A DNA stretch of 64,000 nucleotides from Linanthus parryae (lineage: Eukaryota > Streptophyta > Magnoliopsida > Ericales > Polemoniaceae), in the NCBI GenBank assembly GCA_023055425.1, contig JALGPY010000010.1, positions 54,473,665 through 54,537,664 of the forward strand. Reading direction: 5' to 3'. Below, in pieces: positions 59,559 to 64,000 of the stretch. Made by a program: the position numbers and the translations under genes. Each line of letters starts with the position of its first letter. The first letter of the stretch is position 1. The notes below the pieces were generated by a model. It saw only the letters and a program-made list of their open reading frames with translations, was not told where the DNA came from and ran no database searches.

Positions 59559-62036
59559 TCATGAATCCAATGTAGGAAACAGCTGCTTAAGAGGCAAATA
59601 CTCCTCCCAAGTGGCCTCAGAAGGCAATGTGTTAGCCCACTGTACCAGAGCCATCACCACAGGAGCATTGTTTCTCTTGATTAGTTTTATGTCCAAAATG
59701 GCAATTGGCTCAGATAGTAATTGACCATCTGGACCAATCTTAGGGAGAATGGGGGAGCTGCTGAGAGACTGGCCTTGAGCTGGGACACATGAAAGACTGA
59801 GTGGATTTGAGCTCCCTGAGGCAGTTTCAGCTGATATGCCACCTTTCCCACCTTGTGCAGAATAGGAAATGGACCATAAAACTTTGCAGCTAGCTTATTA
59901 TTTGATCTAGCTACCACTGTTCCTTGCCTATAAGGTTGAAGTTTAAGAAAGACATGATCCCCCACTGAGAATTCCCTCTCACTTCTGTGTTTATTAGCAT
60001 AGTGGCACATTCTCTCTTGAGCCTTTGCCAAGTTGTGTTTAATGATCAACAGCATCTTCTTCCTTTCCTCCAAGAATTGATCCAATTCAGGTACCCCACT
60101 GTTGTTGAGCTGATGAAAAGAAGGGGAGGCTGGTTCATAGCCATACAAAGCCTCAAAAGGAGAAATCTGCAAACTACTATGATAGGAGGTGTTATACCAA
60201 AATTCAGCCAAGGCCAACCATTTAGCCCATTTGTGAGGTCTCTCAGCTGTGACACATCTAAGATAGGTCTCCAAGCATTGATTTAACCTCTCAGTTTGGC
60301 CATCAGTCTGGGGGTGATAAGCAGTGGAGTAGTGCAATTTTGTGCCTAAGCTTTTGAACAGTGTGCTCCAAAATTGGCTAAGAAATATACTATCTCTGTC
60401 ACTCATAATGGTCTCAGGCAGCCCATGCAGCTTGTGAATATGGTCCAGAAACACTTGAGCAATGTCAGCAGCTGAGTAGGGGTGAGTAAGAGCAATAAAA
60501 TGACCATATTTGGAATACCTATCAATAACCACCAAAATAGATGTCTTGCCAGCTGATCTAGGAAGTCCTTCCACAAAGTCCAAACTAATGTGTGACCAGG
60601 GTTTATTTGGCACAGGTAAGCGTTGCAAGAGACCAGGGTAAGGTACATGCTCCCCCTTCATTCTCTGGCATGTGTCACACCCTTGCACCCACTGTTTAAC
60701 CTCTTTGTGCATCTTGGGCCATATGAAGACAGCAGCCAATCTCTTGTAAGTACCCCTGATGCCAGAATGACCCCCAACTCCACTGTTATGCATTTCAGCT
60801 ATGAGGGTGGCTCTTAAGTCAGTGCTGGATCCCACATAAATCTTCTTGTCTTTCTTGAGCATTCCATCTTGCAGCTGCCACTCATTATCACCTTCTGCAT
60901 CAATTGACAGTTGTGCAATTCTTTGAACAGCCCACTCACTCCTTCATATGGATGCAGTACTTCAGAAATCCATTTAGGAACAGCTACTGATATAGCATTA
61001 CATTGAGCTTCAGTCATGACCCTAGAAAGAGCATATGCCACTACATTCTCCTTTCCATGTTTGAAAACAATGTCATAATCCAATCCCATCAGTTTGCTTA
61101 CCCACTTCTGCTGCAAAAGAGTACTGATCTTTTGTTCCAAAAAGAACTTAAGACTGTAGTGGTCAGTCCTAATCTGGAATTTAGCAATTTCTAGATAAGA
61201 CCTCCACTTGTTCACAGCTTGCACCACTGCTAACAGTTCTTTCTCATAAGTTGAATAACCCAAATGCTTGTCAGCTAGAGCCTTGCTGAAGTAAGCCAAG
61301 GGTCTCCCTTCTTGCATAAGCACAGCTCCAATACCATGGTAACTAGCATCAGTTTCCAAAATAAACATTTTAGCAAAGTCAGGTAATGCTAGCACAGGAG
61401 TAAAACTCATTGCTGATCTCAAAGCTTCAAAAGCCACCTGAGCTTCTTCAGTCCAACAAAAGGCTCCTTTCTTCAAAAATGCAGTCAATGGTCTAGCAAT
61501 GATTCCATAAGCCCTGACAAACCTCCTATAGTAGCCAGTCAAACCCAAAAATCCCCTGAGGCCTTTGATGGTTTTGGGAACTGGCCACTCTTCCATAGCT
61601 GAGATCTTGGCTGGATCAGCTCTTACCCCTTCACCATCAATCAAATGCCCCAGATATTCAATGGTGGATTGCACAAAAGAACATTTAGAAAGCTTGGCAT
61701 ACAGCTCATGTTGCAGCATTATTCCCAGAACAGTGCTTAAATGCTGCACATGCTCTCCTCTGGTTTTGCTATACACCAAAATATCATCAAAAAAAACCAA
61801 CACAAATTTCCTCAGATAAGGCCTAAACACCTGATTCATGAGACTTTGGAAAGTAGCTGGGGCATTAGTGAGGCCAAATGGCATCACTTTGAATTCATAC
61901 AACCCCTCATGGGTCCTGAATGCAGTTTTATGAATGTCTTCTTCTGCCATTCTCACTTGGTGATATCCAGCCCTCAAATCCAACTTAGAAAAGCAGGTTG
62001 CTCCATGTAACTCATCCAACAACTCATCTATAATAG
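59559..62036 (-). pseudogene. Element H pol: RT, RNase H, integrase, chromodomain-like end
   Basis: RT contains LDLRAGYHQVRM, MPFGLTNAPATFQ and the catalytic VFFDDILVYS (near 61790). RNase H contains ILETDASYHGIGAVLMQ (near 61350) and KELLAVVQAV. A frameshift near 60940 leads into the integrase, with HHCC residues (HNSGVGGHSG..CDTCQRMK, 60785-60660), core DFVEGLP / MSDRDSIF / PQTDGQTERLNQCLE, and VGDHVFLKLQPYRQGT. A second shift near 59760 leads into VQWANTLPSEATWEEYLPLK and the stop at 59559-59561. Two shifts and the missing 5' half make it inactive. The reading frame is otherwise well kept, so it is fairly young. Confidence 0.9.
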
Positions 62037-62041
62037 GTATG

Positions 62042-63473
62042 TGTTGGAATAGATGCCCTAGAGGCAATCTAGTTTAGTATGAATTTGTAATTGGCTAGAA
62101 ATTCATTTATTATTTATTGGATATTTAATATAATGAAGTCCTTAGATTTACAATCGTGTTGTTTATCTTAAATATCCCTAGTCGAGTATAATGATTAAAT
62201 GGGACAATCATCTATAGACTAGTATGGGGTTGGATTGATATGGAGATATCACGATCCAACACATAGGTGTGCATTACGGAATGTTGCACTGGATTGACCC
62301 ATCACCGAGAAGGCTACATACACGTTATGTTGAGTCACAAGCGCTTCTCGGGTACAATGGTATTGTCATCCTTAGACTTGAAGTCACTAGATATTCTAGT
62401 TGTGGATCATTGTGATCTTGGTAGCGTTAAACGCTACACCGTAACTGGGTAGTTATAAAGGCGTGTACTGGATACAATGAGAAGCAAGCTTAGAGATCGT
62501 AGTGGACGTAGAGAGGATTTGCCCCTCCCACATAACGGGAGCAAATATCCAAGGCCACTCGAGGATAGTGCTTATAGAATGTCTGGCCAGACTCAAATAA
62601 ATCAATATATGGGATATTGATGTTATTTGCACGAATAAGGCTATTCCATGGATCGAGAAACTAGGGATTGGATATACGAGTGTGACTTGTATGTCTCGTG
62701 TCCAATCCGGATATGGAGGCAAAGGGATGAGACAATTACTTGTACAAGGTTGTCTAGATGACTATTCTATTAGTTGGCTAGAATGGATGTTTTGCTAGAA
62801 ACCGCTCCATATTAGCAAAGAGTTGCTACCAACTAGATAGAACCTATGGGGTCACACGCTATATAGAGTTGTACTAGATTGTGGAATTAATTAATTGGAT
62901 TAATTAATTAGAAGGATCACTTTGCAAACCCTTGCAAACTTAGTAGGGACTAATTTGCAAGGAAGGGACTAAATTGAATTCTAGTAGGACTAGAATAAGT
63001 CCTTTAGGTAGTTAACAAGGAGTTGTTGGACTATATAAAGGACCCTCCTCCTTCCTTCCCTATACACACTTTTATGCTCTAGAGAGAACATAACAAGAGT
63101 AGGAGAGAACAAAGGAGAGAGAGAGCAAGCAAAGAGGGACGCCGCCCCCTATTACCGCCGCCCCTTGTCCCCGACGCCACAAAGGGCCGAGCTCCCTTTT
63201 GGTGCTTCGTTTTGCGTGATTCCTTCACCCTCCTTTCAATCCGGGCTAGCACCAAGGAGATTGGAGATCTAGGAACAACTCTAGGCGTGGATCAACTATA
63301 GAGAACGTGACACTATTCGCGTTTGAAGTCATCAAGGAGAACCCAAAGGTGTGTTTATGATTTCTTACCTTCACTATCGTTATGCATCTAGACTTGTGAT
63401 CCTTGGAGGGTTTTGCATGGTTGTTTGTTTGATTATGCTTCCGTTTGCGCGATCCATGAATCAAAACCCTACA
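62042..63473 (+). repeat. 5' LTR of element I
   Basis: 1432 bp, TGTTGGAATAGATGCCC to CAAAACCCTACA. Collinear with 2242-3646 and with the reverse complements of 10115-11488 and 17071-18479. Confidence 0.93.
63033..63039 (+). promoter_or_regulatory. TATA box in LTR of element I
   Basis: TATATAAAGG within GGACTATATAAAGGACC. The same box occurs in the A2 LTRs. Transcription would start about 30 bases downstream, shortly before the AGAGAGAACA-rich leader. Confidence 0.6.
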
Positions 63474-63474
63474 G

Positions 63475-63487
63475 TGGTATCAGAGCC
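63475..63487 (+). promoter_or_regulatory. Primer-binding site of element I
   Basis: TGGTATCAGAGCC one base after the LTR, intact. Confidence 0.93.
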
Positions 63488-64000
63488 ACAGGTCATAGAG
63501 CATAAACGTAGTTTATGTGTTACATTCTTGTTGTTTTACACCTTAATTTGTTGTTTATCGCGTAAAACAAGACAAATCAAGCATTGGATGCAATTTGTCA
63601 AAGAATTAATCATAACAAGACCCAATTATTGCATTGGATGCATGAATTGGTGAGTTTGAGAAATTTTAGGATCTTAGATCTAGGGTTTGGGCATCCTTGG
63701 GGAAGAAGGAGTTCTCCCACAACAAGGAAACAACCAAACTTGGGCTCCAAGCAAGGAGGTTGTTTTGGAAACAACCTCCACAAGGAGGTTCGGCCCCCTA
63801 GGGGACCGCCCCCTTGCTTGCCGCCCAAGCTTGGCGCCCTATGGGGCCGGGCGGCCCTAACCCGCGGGCCTAGCTTGCGGGTTTTGGGCCGGGCCGGCCC
63901 TAGGGCTTTATGGTTCACTTATTTGGGCCCGGGCAATTGGATTGTTGGGCCCATGGACCGTTTTAACCCTAGAAATCCTAAAATCAATTAAAATTGACCA

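Larger units (their letters stand above)
59018..62036 (-). mobile_element. Ty3-gypsy chromovirus-like element H, 5' part lost
   Basis: Minus strand. RT-RNase H-integrase-chromodomain-like coding (62036-59559) is followed by a 514-bp 3' LTR (59531-59018). The 5' end is cut at 62036 by copia element I. Protease, gag and 5' LTR are not in the window. The gypsy order (RT before integrase) and the C-terminal ATWEEYLPLKQLFP segment indicate a chromovirus. Confidence 0.88.
62042..64000 (+). mobile_element. Ty1-copia element I (A2 family), 5' end only
   Basis: A complete 5' LTR (62042-63473) and primer-binding site, then 500 bases of leader running off the window. It is inserted in the RT of H. The left 5-mer is GTATG (62037-62041). 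The right partner lies outside. The leader contains a GC-rich stretch like that of A2. The short ORFs at 63351-63991 are not gag-like. Confidence 0.88.

Overview
The window is a stretch of eudicot-type plant nuclear DNA (spliced gene with GT-AG introns, retrotransposons primed by initiator-Met tRNA, AT-rich spacers, hAT-like MITEs). The species cannot be named from sequence alone. It holds one apparently intact host gene: a ten-exon pepsin-like (A1) aspartic protease on the minus strand at 48410-52938, with a likely 5' UTR exon near 54.2 kb. Nearly everything else is transposable-element DNA, mostly decayed.

The main structure is a deeply nested retrotransposon stack that appears to sit in the 3' flank of the protease gene. 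A Ty1-copia element (called A here) runs from 4141 to 48336 and has a perfect ATAAC target-site duplication. Removing everything inserted in it leaves about 5.5 kb, a normal copia size. Its coding region is cut twice. After base 6166 it is cut by F, a 3.4-kb non-coding LTR-like sequence (6167-33769, duplication CAACC). At 36382 it is cut by C, a Sirevirus/SIRE-type copia element (36383-46495, duplication AATAG). Its 3' LTR also holds a solo LTR, K (46940-47890). F is itself split by B, a second SIRE-type element (8923-33093). B's 5' LTR holds A2, a minus-strand copia element (10115-18479, duplication CAACC). B's 3' LTR holds D, an LTR-like sequence of the F family (26925-32509, duplication GTTCT). 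D contains E, a rearranged SIRE fragment. The deepest chain is A, then F, then B, then D, then E. Subtracting inserts gives about 10.2 kb for B and 10.1 kb for C, which supports the boundaries.

Left of the stack (1-3651) are the gag and LTR of another minus-strand SIRE-type element, J, interrupted by a 1.4-kb solo LTR of the A2 family. Right of the protease gene come a third F-family copy (G, about 55.0-57.56 kb), a foldback element, a direct duplication next to G-runs, and GC-rich sequence I cannot assign. These are followed by the 3' half of a minus-strand Ty3-gypsy chromovirus-like element, H (59018-62036). H is truncated by I, an A2-family copia element whose 5' LTR and primer-binding site start at 62042 and which runs off the window.

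All element coding regions carry stops or frameshifts, so none looks autonomous. C is the best preserved and its LTRs are nearly identical, while the LTRs of A have diverged strongly, as expected if C entered later. The SIRE elements keep an additional env-like ORF after pol and a repeated palindrome (TTCAAGGCCTTGAA) in LTRs and coding DNA.
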